Shown: positions 46,302-56,800 of the stretch, piece by piece
How positions within the stretch are numbered: position 1 is the first letter of the stretch
Layout: every line of letters begins with the position of its first letter
Assembly (NCBI GenBank): GCA_012932295.1
Contig: JAAONU010000019.1
Location: 29,861,913-29,925,912, forward strand
Direction: 5' to 3'
Origin: Cyclina sinensis
Taxonomy: Eukaryota > Mollusca > Bivalvia > Venerida > Veneridae
Length of the DNA stretch: 64,000 bases
Program-made: the position numbers and the translations under genes
Notes under the pieces: generated by a model
What the model was told of the DNA's origin: nothing
Databases searched by the model: none
Seen by the model: the letters and a program-made list of their open reading frames with translations, nothing else

Positions 46302-46810
46302 CTGCAAAGTAATGCCAGTTATAGAAGGGTGGAATTCATTTCATAAAGTATCACCAGCATAACTAAGCTTAAAACTTATTGGTTTTGTAATATTTAAAAT
46401 AGAATTCGGATGCACTGATTAAATCAGATATATTATTCCAGGGCTTCATACTTTAATTGGCTGAAATACGTTGTAAGTTATTCGACATTATCAAAATTAA
46501 TTTCTATACGTTGACCTACTTGCAAATCACACAAATGCATTAAAAGTTATTCAACATTATCAAAATTGATTTCTTTAGATTTACCTACTTGTAAAAAAGA
46601 CAGTTTTGATAAAAAAAATAGTAGATGACGGTCCATTAAACATGTACAACTTGTTTTCTCAATAGTGATATTTTAACATACATGTTCCTTTATTTCTTTT
46701 TCTATTGTTAGAATCTTAGGCTGTAGTTTCAGGAACCACGCTATTTTCTAATTTATTCTCTCAGAATTTAATCATGGAGCTGAAAATGTCATTGATAGAA
46801 AAAAGCTTAC

Positions 46811-46951
46811 GTCAGAATCCTCGTGTTTGTTGACGCCTTGACAGTAGAATGGTTCCTCGTTAATCAAGAGACTTGTATCCGTAACGCGCACAGGACGGAT
46901 ACCGAACGGCTGTCGGTATACATCCAATCCAAACATGTGCGAAACTGTGAC
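46811..46951 (-). CDS. GUSB: GUSB-like exon: domain junction
   Basis: 141 bp, phase 0 both ends. The acceptor is AAAAG before GTCACAG; a nearby CACAG is out of phase with the upstream exon. Motifs: FGIRPVRVT, INEEPFYCQGVNKHEDSD. The last matches the conserved F.G.NKHED at the barrel entrance. Confidence 0.9.
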
Positions 46952-47198
46952 CTTTTAAATAATAGTAATGCTTACAAGTATTCGTTACAAATCCAGTATG
47001 AATATCTATAACAGGAAACATTTGTAGAAACAAACAAAAAATAAGTACATTTAAACAGTTTACAGACGGTAGAAATGGCTAATTTCCTATTGTTGTTGGT
47101 ATAGCTTTTCCTAGAGAACATGCTTAGCTCACAGCCTATGTACTGGTTCTATATTGTACAACTCACAAATTCTGCAATCCAAATTAAGTGACATCTAC

Positions 47199-47392
47199 CT
47201 TTAATGTATACAGATATCCAGGGCTTGTAGCATTCATTGTCCATGGCCACCAGAAATTAGCATTTTTTATAGTTGGGGTATCTTGAAACTTGATGCTGCT
47301 GGCAACAATTTGACCTTGCTTGTCAACGACCTCGACATTGTAGTTAGTTTGGTCCGACTGACCTCCAGTATATATATGGAAATTGACCGTTC
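47199..47392 (-). CDS. GUSB: GUSB-like exon: beta-sandwich domain
   Basis: 194 bp. It reads TVNFHIYTGG, YNVEVVDKQGQIVASS and ANFWWPWTMNATSPGYLYTL. The WWP and YLYTL match the immunoglobulin-like domain just before the catalytic barrel. Confidence 0.9.
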
Positions 47393-47883
47393 CTGAAATA
47401 AATCTTTTAAACTTTTAGCTCAGATACTTAAGAAAAGCGTCTTGTAAGAAACCGTAAGTGGCTATGTGCTTTCGTTTAACGATATAAACACAGAAACATT
47501 GTCGTCACCCTAAGCTTAATACTCAGAGTTATTACAAAATAAACAAGTGGTAATACGTACTGGTACAAAACGTAGAGAGACATCATTTCAGTTTGGAAAC
47601 CTGAACTCGTAACTTGAACACAACTATTCTGTATGGTATAAACGATTAGACTTGTATAATCTACGTAAACCTAAGTTTTGAAGAGCAAGGTACGTGAAAT
47701 GTCAATATGCTGAGTCATGTGATTTCTGCTGATTAACGTATAAATGATGAATTAATGATTTCGCGATTTGATGTATGAAGTATTGCGAAGTAAACGTTTG
47801 ACAACTAGCATAGAGACTTTCTATTTCTATATTGTACAGCTAGCAGAAAAAGAATGTATCAAATAATTTCCACATTGAAGTAC

Positions 47884-48027
47884 CATCGTTTCCCTGAATA
47901 CTTGTGCCAATGTCGATATCTTCAATGAATATTCTTGGCGTCGTGTATAATGTCACATGACGATGAATTCCGGCATAATTGAAAAAGTCCATCTGAAGAT
48001 TCTGAACAAAATAACCAGGGGGGATAT
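47884..48027 (-). pseudogene. GUSB: GUSB-like exon with +1 frameshift
   Basis: After the acceptor the sequence reads A TAT then six C (plus-strand G run 48018-48023). The family motif (Y-P-x-G-Y-F) needs five, and all later codons (GYFVQN, NYAGIHRHV, LYTTPRIFIEDI) are in the shifted frame. Length is 144 instead of 143. A homopolymer sequencing error or a real insertion are both plausible. Confidence 0.85.
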
Positions 48028-48424
48028 CTAAAAGTGAAAATAGTTGACATGTTTACGTACATGTTTTCAAGTGACGTTAAGATTTGAGCATTTTACACTT
48101 CATATCATTTGAACACAAAACCCCCCCGCGATAAACCATATGTTAACATTTAACACGAACTCTGTATGCATAGAGATCTGAAGAAGAAACCTGTAATAGA
48201 AAAAATCGCAGAGTGCCTTGAAGTTAGGAATTAATGTTTTCTTTACAAATAAAGTTGTTATCATCATTTAGCTTGCTTTATTTTTTATAGGAAAATGTTT
48301 CGATACTACAGTCAAGCAAACCGACATTTATTTCAAATCCCAGAGCCAGAGTTAACTGAACGCAGTAATATACGGAGTTTTCTTTCCAAATGCAAAACGA
48401 CAAGAAAATAAAGTACATTTTTAC

Positions 48425-48600
48425 TTTTTAGCGTCTGTCTTATATTCAATATTGCCCGGTGGTAGCGTAGTCGGTGAAAGCGTGTTGTTTATGGCAGCAG
48501 TGACGTAATTTACTGTTGCAATGTTAATGAATTGAGTCACATCCGCTTCAAATGGAAGATGGCCGCCCTCATGTTTCATCGCTTCCTGTCCGTTTACCCA
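48425..48600 (-). CDS. GUSB: GUSB-like exon: sugar-binding domain end
   Basis: It begins WVNGQEAMKHEGGHLPFEAD and ends near AINNTLSPTTLPPG and a TDAK tail. 176 bp, leaving two bases (AA) at the donor AA|GTAAAA. With the first base of the next exon these restore a K, as in the family's KYP.GYF. Confidence 0.9.
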
Positions 48601-48851
48601 CTGGAATAATATCAAAATACCGATCTGATTATGTTATAAATAGTTATTCATATTTCTGAATTTCTCAGGGTTTCTCATTATAAAGTCTTTTTTAAATATC
48701 GCTAAAATTTCAAAATGGCGGACTGTTTTCTGACAGAAAGGTATATATCATTCATTTTTGTGTTATTTGTTTTGTTAATTATTAACAACGATAAGAAACT
48801 GAATCCATGAAATTTCTTGCTGGGCAATATAAAAATACAGAAACCACGTAC

Positions 48852-49028
48852 AACGATGGCATTATAGTGCGCACTATCAATTCTAAGTACAATCCTGTTA
48901 TTTGACCATGTTCTGTCCACGTAGAACTCTCTATCATACCAGGCCCAACCTACAAAATCTCTCACAAGCTTACTGTTGGTGATATCATTGTAGCTGGATG
49001 GAACAGGCATTGGAATCACCTCACCAAA
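48852..49028 (-). CDS. GUSB: GUSB-like exon: sugar-binding domain
   Basis: Acceptor TCACAG before 49028, donor GTT|GTACGT after 48852; 177 bp, phase 0. Motifs: VIPMPVPSSYNDI, FVGWAWYDREF, IVLRIDSAHYNAIV. This is the first exon I can identify. In vertebrate GUSB a further exon with signal peptide and LW.FRAD precedes it, and none is seen up to the retrotransposon or beyond it. Confidence 0.9.
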
Positions 49029-49128
49029 CTGTGAGTACAAAATACACATTCTATTAACATCAAACAAGTCCGAAAAATTGCCCTTAATTGAAGGAAAAAT
49101 GATTTAATTGACGTCATGATATTATATG

Positions 49129-49262
49129 TTATTTGGGTTTTTGAGTGATATATGTCGATATATTACCTGCCAAGATTTTATATCACCCGAGCCGTTAGGC
49201 GAGGGTGATACTTTTTCTTGGCAGGTAATATATCGACATATATCACTCAAAAACCCAAATAA
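49129..49262. repeat. 134-bp perfect-arm hairpin element
   Basis: Arms of about 47 nt (49129-49175 and 49216-49262) are exact reverse complements, from TTATTTGGGTTTTTGAG to ACCTGCCAAGA. The loop contains a smaller stem (TATCACCC/GGGTGATA). It lies in the presumed 5' intron of the GUSB-like gene. Open frames on both strands here mirror each other because of the palindrome. Confidence 0.85.
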
Positions 49263-49759
49263 TAATTTTATTATCCTTCCCTTGCCGAGTAAGATGATTT
49301 TAAAATAAATCATTGCTGTTTAAAATGAAACGTCGAAATAAGATTCCCTTTAGGGTACCCCTTCACCGCAAAATGACCTCTGTAGATTTACATGAAGTAT
49401 TTGCTTTCGTACCTAACGAATGTAAAAACGAGAAAAGGAGTAGTCTGTTGAAGACACTTTTTTATAATTAATATCAAGGTTTAACGAGTTCATATTTGTT
49501 TCAAATACTGATGAGAATATTTATCATTACTCTATTTTGGTAAATATTTTTTATTTGACAGTTAAAAAGTGCTTGTATATCGAAATTTACACTTCAAAAC
49601 ATCGAACCGTACGCGCATCGTCACAGCGCATGTTTACGTGGGGTACCCAAAGGGGAAATCTAATGTGTATATTACCTGTGTGGCTCGGTTATATCAATTT
49701 CTTTCGGCGGATCAATATCCAATCATAAGGAGAAAAAAATCTGGATGGGTAATAAATAT
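49263..49759. other. segment between hairpin and LTR, no gene
   Basis: It contains a pair of inverted similar stretches (CCCTTTAGGGTACCCC near 49348 and GGGGTACCCAAAGGGG near 49639). No GUSB exon was found. Confidence 0.5.
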
Positions 49760-51210
49760 TGTAAGGTACCTCGCATCGGTATACACATCTATCGAGGAAT
49801 GCCTTATAGTCAAGGATGGCGGTGTCTAAGGCCCTTATGGTAATGAGACGTACACCCAAGTCTAACCGTTTGCCGGCCATGTGTAATGGCTACCGCACCT
49901 CGTTAACCTCATAGGGGCTGGGGCATCATGGGAAGAATAACCAGTATGCATATGCTACCAACCCTTCTTGATAGCACATACAAACTAGTAAATCATGGCA
50001 ACCCTTGTACTCCATACAAACAACAAAGCGATTGTTGATTATCAGCTTTAATACAGCGAAGATCGAAAATCAAAAGCTTATAATTCCAGTGTGAGACTCA
50101 GTCTATGTAATGGGATCTTCTATATCAGTGCTTAATTATCACATTTTATTTAAGTTATTTATTCTAAGTCCAATATAACATCTCTGATTGTTAATCATAT
50201 GATAATTTATCATCTTTAAAGTTCTTGTTAAAGTTTAATAATTCACAAAATTATTGTTGAACAAAATCATTCTCAAACTGAGCAGAAAAGTGTATAAATA
50301 AAGTACCTTGCTCTCAATAATGTCCAGTATTGCACTGTTTTTAATATAAGATCAGAAGATGTTTAAGCTTTGATATGACTTTTGAAGAAGATTGAGAAGA
50401 TGCTGAGGCTGCCTGCTTCTCTTACTTATATACTTTTCCTGGGTATACCATGTGACAGCCTCAGCCAATGAAAGGACTGGCATTTCATCACCTATGTGAT
50501 GAGCCCCTGACAAAAATCAAAAATTGACAATTAAAACAGTCATCCCGCGCGTGGCTCAATCGCGGCTCTCTAATAAATTTTGGAATACTACATAATACAA
50601 CAAAGAAAATGACCTATTACGTCTGTATTCTTGAAGAGCCACGTGCATTTTAGCCAAGTGTAGGAATACAAGACAAAAATACTTACTATTTCTATACAGA
50701 GCACAAAAATATAACACAACAAATAATGAATTACAGCCTATCGTTCGTGGCTCAATCGTGGCTCTTCATTTAATTTTTACAAAGAACATTTCTGCGAAAT
50801 TTCAAGTAAAATGACATTAAACTCATGAAAAGCCAGCCACTCCAACAATAGAAAAAGTAGTCCTTGTCTTCTTGACCCACATTTTTATGAATGAAATTCC
50901 TCAGTATTAAACATGTAAACCTTTCAATTGTCCAGAAAGGAGCCCTAGTAGATAAACACTACATTTCAACAGAGACAATGCATTTCTAGGTCATTGACTG
51001 ATAAAGACATCTTCATACACACATTGTACTACAATATTAAGAGAGAAAGCTGGAATTTTAAAGTTCAATTCTAGAAATTCAAGAATGGAATTATTGTTGT
51101 AATACATGTCATAGGTATGTCAAAGTTTAACTCAAACAATTTAACTATGAATACAAAAATACATCTTATTGACTAAAATAATAACCCTGTAAGGGAGGCA
51201 TTCCCTTACA
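49760..51210 (-). repeat. 3' LTR of the retrotransposon
   Basis: 1451 bp, TGTAAGG...CCTTACA. It carries a minus-strand TATATAA near 50424-50432 and AATAAA-type signals near 50150-50170, outlining U3, R and U5. Differences from the other LTR were seen near 49987, 50506, 50547 and 51001. Confidence 0.95.
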
Positions 51211-51226
51211 CTCTCCCCACCTCAAA
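51211..51226 (-). promoter_or_regulatory. polypurine tract
   Basis: On the minus strand TTTGAGGTGGGGAGAG directly precedes the 3' LTR start, as expected for plus-strand DNA priming. It supports TG as the LTR start. Confidence 0.8.
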
Positions 51227-51522
51227 GAACCAAATACTCCTGTATTTGCGCCATAATGCAACTGTCTTGATACAATCAAAGGAACAAACATAACTTTATA
51301 TAAAAGGTTACATACTTGATATATGAATAAAATACAATGACTATCTGTCCTATGCGACTAACACATCAAATACAGAAATACTAATCATATACAAAACCAA
51401 ATATTATCCAGATGAATGTCAGCTATTACAGGAGTCCTCATATGAAGGTAAATAAACTTGCTATTAAACTTTGCCTTGAGAAGACTTATGTATTTAAAAG
51501 AAAATGTATCAGACTAATGTTT

Positions 51523-53217
51523 CTAATCTATTCTTAATGGAATGTTCTTGATTTGTTCTAAGAGATCTGTGTATGGACCTGGTTTTGTGGAGATACTTTC
51601 CCTAGCAGAGGATTCAAACATTTTCAGTAATTCTTTAGATTCCACTATTGGTTTTCCTTGCACCATTTTTCTCAAGATGGTGAAATTCGTGTGCCTCAAC
51701 CGTGCTTCTGTTGTTGATGTATTGTGATCCTTGCTCCCAGGTAACGCGAGGAATTGGAATGCATCCATGATGTACTGACGATTAAGGGGAAATCCACACT
51801 TCAACGCCAGTGCTGTTGATGCGGTCTCCCATACCAAAAGGCGAGTGTCTGGATCCATGGTCTTCCAGTTAGTGGGAGGCCAGACACTAAACACTCCTGA
51901 AACTGGTGATAAGGTTGCTTCCGCTTTCTCCCAGTCACGCCTTGCAGGTGGAAACAGGGGCATACCACCTGTCCTTAGTAACTGCTTAGCTACAGAAGAC
52001 ACCTCTGCATCTATATCAAAGGGACTATCGCTTGAACATTGACCTATTGTTTCATTATCAGAGACAGCTTTTGATTTCTTGGACACCCTACTTATTGAAG
52101 ACGATGGACTGCCACTATCTGATGCTGTGGGTTTAACTTGGTTACACAGCGATGTTGGTCTTGTTGCTGTAGAAATGGTACTCATTGTGGGAACTAAGGT
52201 GACTGCTGTGGATGTAAGAATGAGTTGCGCAGAAGACAGTTTGAAAGTGCTTGATGGAGTTAGTTGACTTGTTACATCTGCGACTAGATTGTTGTTGTCT
52301 GTCTTATCCTGTGCCTTCTTTTCTGGGGATTTATTGTTTGACCAGCAAAATGGTATCGTCTGTGGTTCATCTACAGTTGGTTCATTTTCAGGAAAAGGAA
52401 TTGGTGTTAATGGAGTTTTTGTTAGCTCAGGAGAAAAGGACTCTCTTTCTTTATCTGGACTGTAACTACTTGTTTGAGAATCTATGGCTGGGGACTCTGA
52501 TCTTTTCTTTTTCTGTGGTGGTTCTGGTTCCCATCTGCTCTCCTCCACCTGTGCTATGTTGAAAGCCGTCAGCCTGGCTGCTTTGGCTATCGCTCCCGCT
52601 TTCAGTGAAGATGAAACCCACCTAGTTGGTAAGGAAATGGCCTGGGGTTTGACACACCCCATCATACGTACAACTCTGTCTCTTGACTTTGGAGATGAAG
52701 CAGATACTGTTATGCGATAGAAGGTGCCCTGGCTTTCATCCAATTTCGTGAAAGTGGCTGTCCCCATACCAAGTTGTACATCTAAAGTTTCCATTAAATC
52801 TGGCTTAGTTGGTGAATATGGGGTTTTAGATGAACTCTTTGGACCATATCTCTCCCAACCGCACTTCCAGGCCTCTATAGATTTCGTACCGGGATTTTTA
52901 ATCACTGCATTCCTCAGATAGGAAGTTATTGCATTTTCTGCTGGCAGCTTTCTCACGCTTTGACAGTACGCCCTTGGCCCAATTGAAAGAAAGAAGCACT
53001 CTTCATCAGTTGGAAAACCAGCATTCTGACTCCCCACCTCACGTTTATGATACTTGGCAAGATGTGTTCTCAGGTCAGCAGGCCTCCTAAACGTCCTACC
53101 GCCAGCGCACCATGGACAATAAACCTGTAAGTACTGGTGAGGCTTGTTCATGTAGTGATTTCTTCTGTCACTCATTGTATCAAACCCTGCATCACATGAC
53201 CAGCATCTGAATGACAT
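51523..53217 (-). CDS. retrotransposon ORF3: C2H2 zinc-finger protein
   Basis: About 564 residues from the ATG at 53217 (the frame is open five codons further). It begins MSFRCWSC and has two C2H2-like fingers: C-x2-C-x12-H-x5-H, then C-x2-C-x14-H-x4-H. A folded middle follows, then a Ser/Thr/Pro-rich, probably disordered, stretch with a basic PQKKKR, and a C-terminal helical part (VFSVWPPTNW, RLLVWETA). No signal peptide, membrane segment or fusion motif, so it is not an envelope protein despite its position. ATTTTCAG lies immediately before the ATG, so it could be made from a spliced RNA. A role in nucleic-acid binding is inferred; what it does for the element is not known. Confidence 0.85.
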   Translation of the reverse strand: MSFRCWSCDAGFDTMSDRRNHYMNKPHQYLQVYCPWCAGGRTFRRPADLRTHLAKYHKREVGSQNAGFPTDEECFFLSIGPRAYCQSVRKLPAENAITSYLRNAVIKNPGTKSIEAWKCGWERYGPKSSSKTPYSPTKPDLMETLDVQLGMGTATFTKLDESQGTFYRITVSASSPKSRDRVVRMMGCVKPQAISLPTRWVSSSLKAGAIAKAARLTAFNIAQVEESRWEPEPPQKKKRSESPAIDSQTSSYSPDKERESFSPELTKTPLTPIPFPENEPTVDEPQTIPFCWSNNKSPEKKAQDKTDNNNLVADVTSQLTPSSTFKLSSAQLILTSTAVTLVPTMSTISTATRPTSLCNQVKPTASDSGSPSSSISRVSKKSKAVSDNETIGQCSSDSPFDIDAEVSSVAKQLLRTGGMPLFPPARRDWEKAEATLSPVSGVFSVWPPTNWKTMDPDTRLLVWETASTALALKCGFPLNRQYIMDAFQFLALPGSKDHNTSTTEARLRHTNFTILRKMVQGKPIVESKELLKMFESSARESISTKPGPYTDLLEQIKNIPLRID

Positions 53218-53230
53218 CTGAAAATATATC
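53210..53230 (-). promoter_or_regulatory. candidate splice acceptor before ORF3
   Basis: Minus-strand TATATTTTCAG abuts the ATG at 53217. The location fits a subgenomic RNA that skips gag and pol. The matching donor in the leader was not identified. Confidence 0.45.
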
Positions 53231-53232
53231 AT

Positions 53233-53828
53233 TTTGAAGACAACAAGACGAAGGAAACATCAGTTTTATTCCATTACATAAACTGAGGTTCTCTGCAGTT
53301 GGATTTGCCGCAAACAGTAACATGGTTTAGTGCACATCAGAAAAATGGTCGATAATAAAAATCTAGCATCCACCGCACCTTGAAGTTGAAAAATACCGCC
53401 TGACCCATTGATACCTAGTATGTGTAAACCCCTGGCCGAAGAGTTGCCACGATTGAGCACCGCACAATCACAGTGGGACGAACAGCTTCTGTTCACTAAA
53501 CTGCTTTTTGAGACTCAAACACAAGACCTTCTGTGCTTGAAAACTGGGACCCCTAGGCCCAACATAATGAAGACTCCTGTAGCCTTCTTAATCCAAGACC
53601 CCTCTGGTCTTACTAAACAGAAACCCCCTAAGGTTCCTACACAGAAGACCCCACTTTGTCTTCCCTCTGAACAATCCCCTAGGCTTGTTCAACAACGTGC
53701 TGCTCCAAGGTATCTCTGGTACACTCACGGATCAGTTCAACCATAAACTCAGGTTGATGCAAGAAATTCACTAGCATTAATGGCAAAACAACATAATATT
53801 TACATACAAAAAAAGAACTGTTTACTGC
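53233..53828 (-). other. pol-ORF3 spacer with 25-bp tandem motif
   Basis: No minus-strand gene. Between about 53525 and 53700 seven loose units of 24-27 bp repeat AAGACCCCT on the plus strand (AGGGGTCTT on the transcribed strand). They create a 112-codon proline-rich plus-strand frame that is probably incidental. Confidence 0.5.
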
Positions 53829-56800
53829 TTATACATCAGGCGTCTGCCTGAATCGTTCCATCCACCTTGGCAAGTTTTCACCACGATAGGGTAGTAGACG
53901 ATCAATGTGAACAGCTTTCGGTGGTTTACTTGGTGAAGTGCGAATCAGGAAGGTTAGATCATCCAACTTCTTCTCTACAAGGTACGGCCCATTCCAACGA
54001 TTGCTCAGTTTACTACACACACCAATCCTTCTTGTTGGATCATGCATCCAGACTGGCTGCCCCATTTCTAGACATCTATGTTTTGCCCTTACATCATAGT
54101 ACTTCTTTCTGTACACAGCCTGCTTCTTAAGATTTTGTCTTGCTGTTGTATGAATCTCAGAGAGCTTCTCCTGTAAGTCAGCTACATACTCATCAACATC
54201 CATGTCTACAGGGTCCTCGTCTGGTTGACCAATGACAGCCTTGCTAGGGACCAGAATGTTGTGCCCAAATATCATCTGGTTCGGAGAGAATTTGGTAGTA
54301 GAATGTTCTGTTGATCTGTAAGCCATCATCACTTGTGGAAGATAGACATCCCATGACCTCTGGTTTTTGTTACAATACATTGACAGCATGTTCAGTAAAG
54401 TGCGGTTGAACCTTTCTACTGTTCCATTAGCTTGGGGTCTAAAACTTGTTGTACGAGTTTTGTATATGGAGAAAAGCTTACAAACTTGCTTGAAAAGGTG
54501 TGACTCGAAATTTCGGCCTTGGTCACTATGAACTTGAAGAGGGGCACCGAATCTGCATATAAATTCATCAACAAATACTCTGGCTATTGTGACCGCCTCT
54601 TGGTTAGGAAGTGCATAGGCTTCTGTCCATTTTGTGAATTCATCACAGATTACCAAAACATACTTGTTTCCCTTGTCAGATGTTGCTAATGGACCAAGGA
54701 TATCCATGCACACTTTCTCCATAGGACCACCAACTATTCTGCTTCCTAGTGGTGCTTTGTTTGAAGCCTTACTTGGCTTTCTTGCACAACAACTGTCACA
54801 CTGTCTACAGAACCTCTGTATGTCTGTCTTCATTCCAGGCCAGTAGTAGTCTTTCTGGATACGAGAAAGAGTAGCTTTCCATCCTAAATGAGCAGCTGTT
54901 GGTATGTCATGATTCAGTGACATAAGTTCTTGTCTATTCTTTCTTGGAACTATAAGCTGTAGTTTATCTGTACCATCTTCATACCATAGCCGGTAAAGCA
55001 TGCCAGCTTGCATGACAAGTCTGTCCCACTGCCTTAGAATGATCTTTGTTTCTGGTGATAAAATAGAAACTTCTTTTTGCTCTGGTCTGGGTAAGTTTCT
55101 GTCTGTAAGGTTGATAACTGGACCAATGCTTTCATCACTTAATTGATTCTTGCGTATATCATCCTTATCCCAGCCGGAAAGTAGCTCTGGAATATGCTTC
55201 ATTTTTGTCTGTGAACGTGTAACAGCTCTTACTGTGGCACTGTCATCATTAGCATGCTGGCACTCTTCTAGGGCTTCAAGTTCAGGTATGACTGCTGGAT
55301 CTGCTGCATATTTCCTACAAACTTTGCAAGGCACACGTGAAAGCGCATCTGCGTTAGAGTGTTTCCTGCCCTTTCGATTGACTATCTCAAAGTTATGTGT
55401 ACTCAGCTCTTGTATCCAACGTGCCATCTGACCTGTGGGTAATTTTAAATTTCGCATCCAGCTGACTGCAGAATTATCAGTTCTAATAAAAACTTTCTGT
55501 CCATACAGGTATGTATGAAATTTTCTAAGAGCCACAATGACAGCCAGTAATTCCTTTCTTGTAACGCAGTATGATCTCTCATGTTTGTTCAAACTCTTAC
55601 TCATGTAAGCGATCACCCTCTCTGAGCCATCAAATTCCTGCGACAAGACAGCACCTGTCGCAAATTCACTCGAGTCTGTGTCTAAAATGAAAGGCTGACC
55701 TAGCTTTGGATATGCCAAAACAGGTGTTGTAGTCAAAGCTTTCTTTAACTTCTCAAAAGCCAACTGAGCTTCATCTGTCCATATAAACTTCTGTGCCTTT
55801 TCACATAGCTTGTGCAGTGGCTTGGCTATTGAAGCAAAGTTCGCAACAAAACGACGATAGTATGAACAGAGCCCCAGGAAACTTCGAAGCTGTTTCTTTG
55901 TCCTTGGCATTGCCCATTGTGACACTGCTGCTATTTTCTCAGGGTCTGTTGTAACACCTTCCTCTGAGACTACGTGACCCAGAACCTTCACACTTTTCTT
56001 AAAGAAAATGCTCTTTGATGGTTTCAACTTTAGATTTGCACTTTCAAGACGCTGAAGAACGTGTTCGAGTCTATCAAGTCCTTGCCTGAAGTCTACTGAG
56101 GGCACAATTATGTCGTCCATATAGACCAAACATTCCTCCCAATTAAGACCTCGCAAAGTATTTTCCATCAGCCTCTCAAAAGTAGCTGGCGAATTGGCAA
56201 GACCAAACGGTAAGACAGTAAACTGATACAGCCCAAGGCTTGTCGAGAAAGCCGTTTTGTGTTTATCTTTAGGACTAAGAGCCACCTGCCAAAATCCTGA
56301 GTTCAAGTCCATGGTACTGAACCACTTTGAGCCGGTTAAGGAATCTAGACAATCTTCAATTCTAGGTATCGGATATGCATCCTTGATTGTTACGTCATTT
56401 AAACGCCTGTAGTCTACACAGAAACGGACAGACCCATCTTTCTTTGTCACTAACACAATGGGTGAAGACCAGCTGCTTGATGAAGGCTCAATTACTCCTC
56501 TCTCCAGCATCTTTCGGACTTCTTGCTGCTCTACTTCTCTCTTTCCAATTGGAAGTCGCCTAAGAGGCTGCCGAATAGGTGTAGCATTACCAGTGTTTAT
56601 CTCGTGTTTGATCGAATCATTCTGGCCTAAGTCTTCTGAAGATTTTGCGAAGACATTCTGATACTTTATCAGCAAAGCCTGCAGCTTAGCTTCTTGTTCC
56701 TCACTGAGTTCTGTTTTACTTCTATCAAAAAGGTCTATCAAATGTTCAGGAATTTCAGTATCACCTTGATTTACTTTGGTTGTAGATGTTATGTGGAATG

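Larger units (their letters stand above)
42185..49028 (-). pseudogene. GUSB: beta-glucuronidase (GH2) gene, 11 exons, two lesions
   Basis: Eleven minus-strand exons, all with GT/AG borders, give an ordered match to animal lysosomal beta-glucuronidase, which removes glucuronic acid from glycosaminoglycans. Seen in order: sugar-binding domain (MPVPSSYNDI, EGGHLPFEADV), linker (GYFVQN, NYAGIHRHV), beta-sandwich (FWWPWTM), barrel with FRTSHYPYAEEIMD, acid/base motif WSDANEPA, nucleophile motif SEFGADT, and the glucuronide-specific NKKG near the end. Exon phases agree at every join except 48425/48027, where one extra C shifts the frame. An in-frame TAG sits at 43404-43406. The N-terminal exon with signal peptide is not visible. 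A recent pseudogene, a null allele, or two assembly errors are all possible. Confidence 0.85.

Noticed and set aside
49122..49313. Paired open frames on both strands
   Set aside because: They mirror each other because the DNA is a palindrome.
49689..49880. 63-codon minus frame starting MAGKRLDLGVR
   Set aside because: It is the LTR copy of the gag-upstream frame and here runs out into flanking DNA.
51523..53217. ORF3 as an envelope gene
   Set aside because: No signal peptide, transmembrane or fusion segment; it has zinc fingers and a basic stretch instead.
53408..53746. 112-codon plus-strand frame inside the retrotransposon
   Set aside because: Antisense to the element and produced by a 25-bp tandem motif; no domain.
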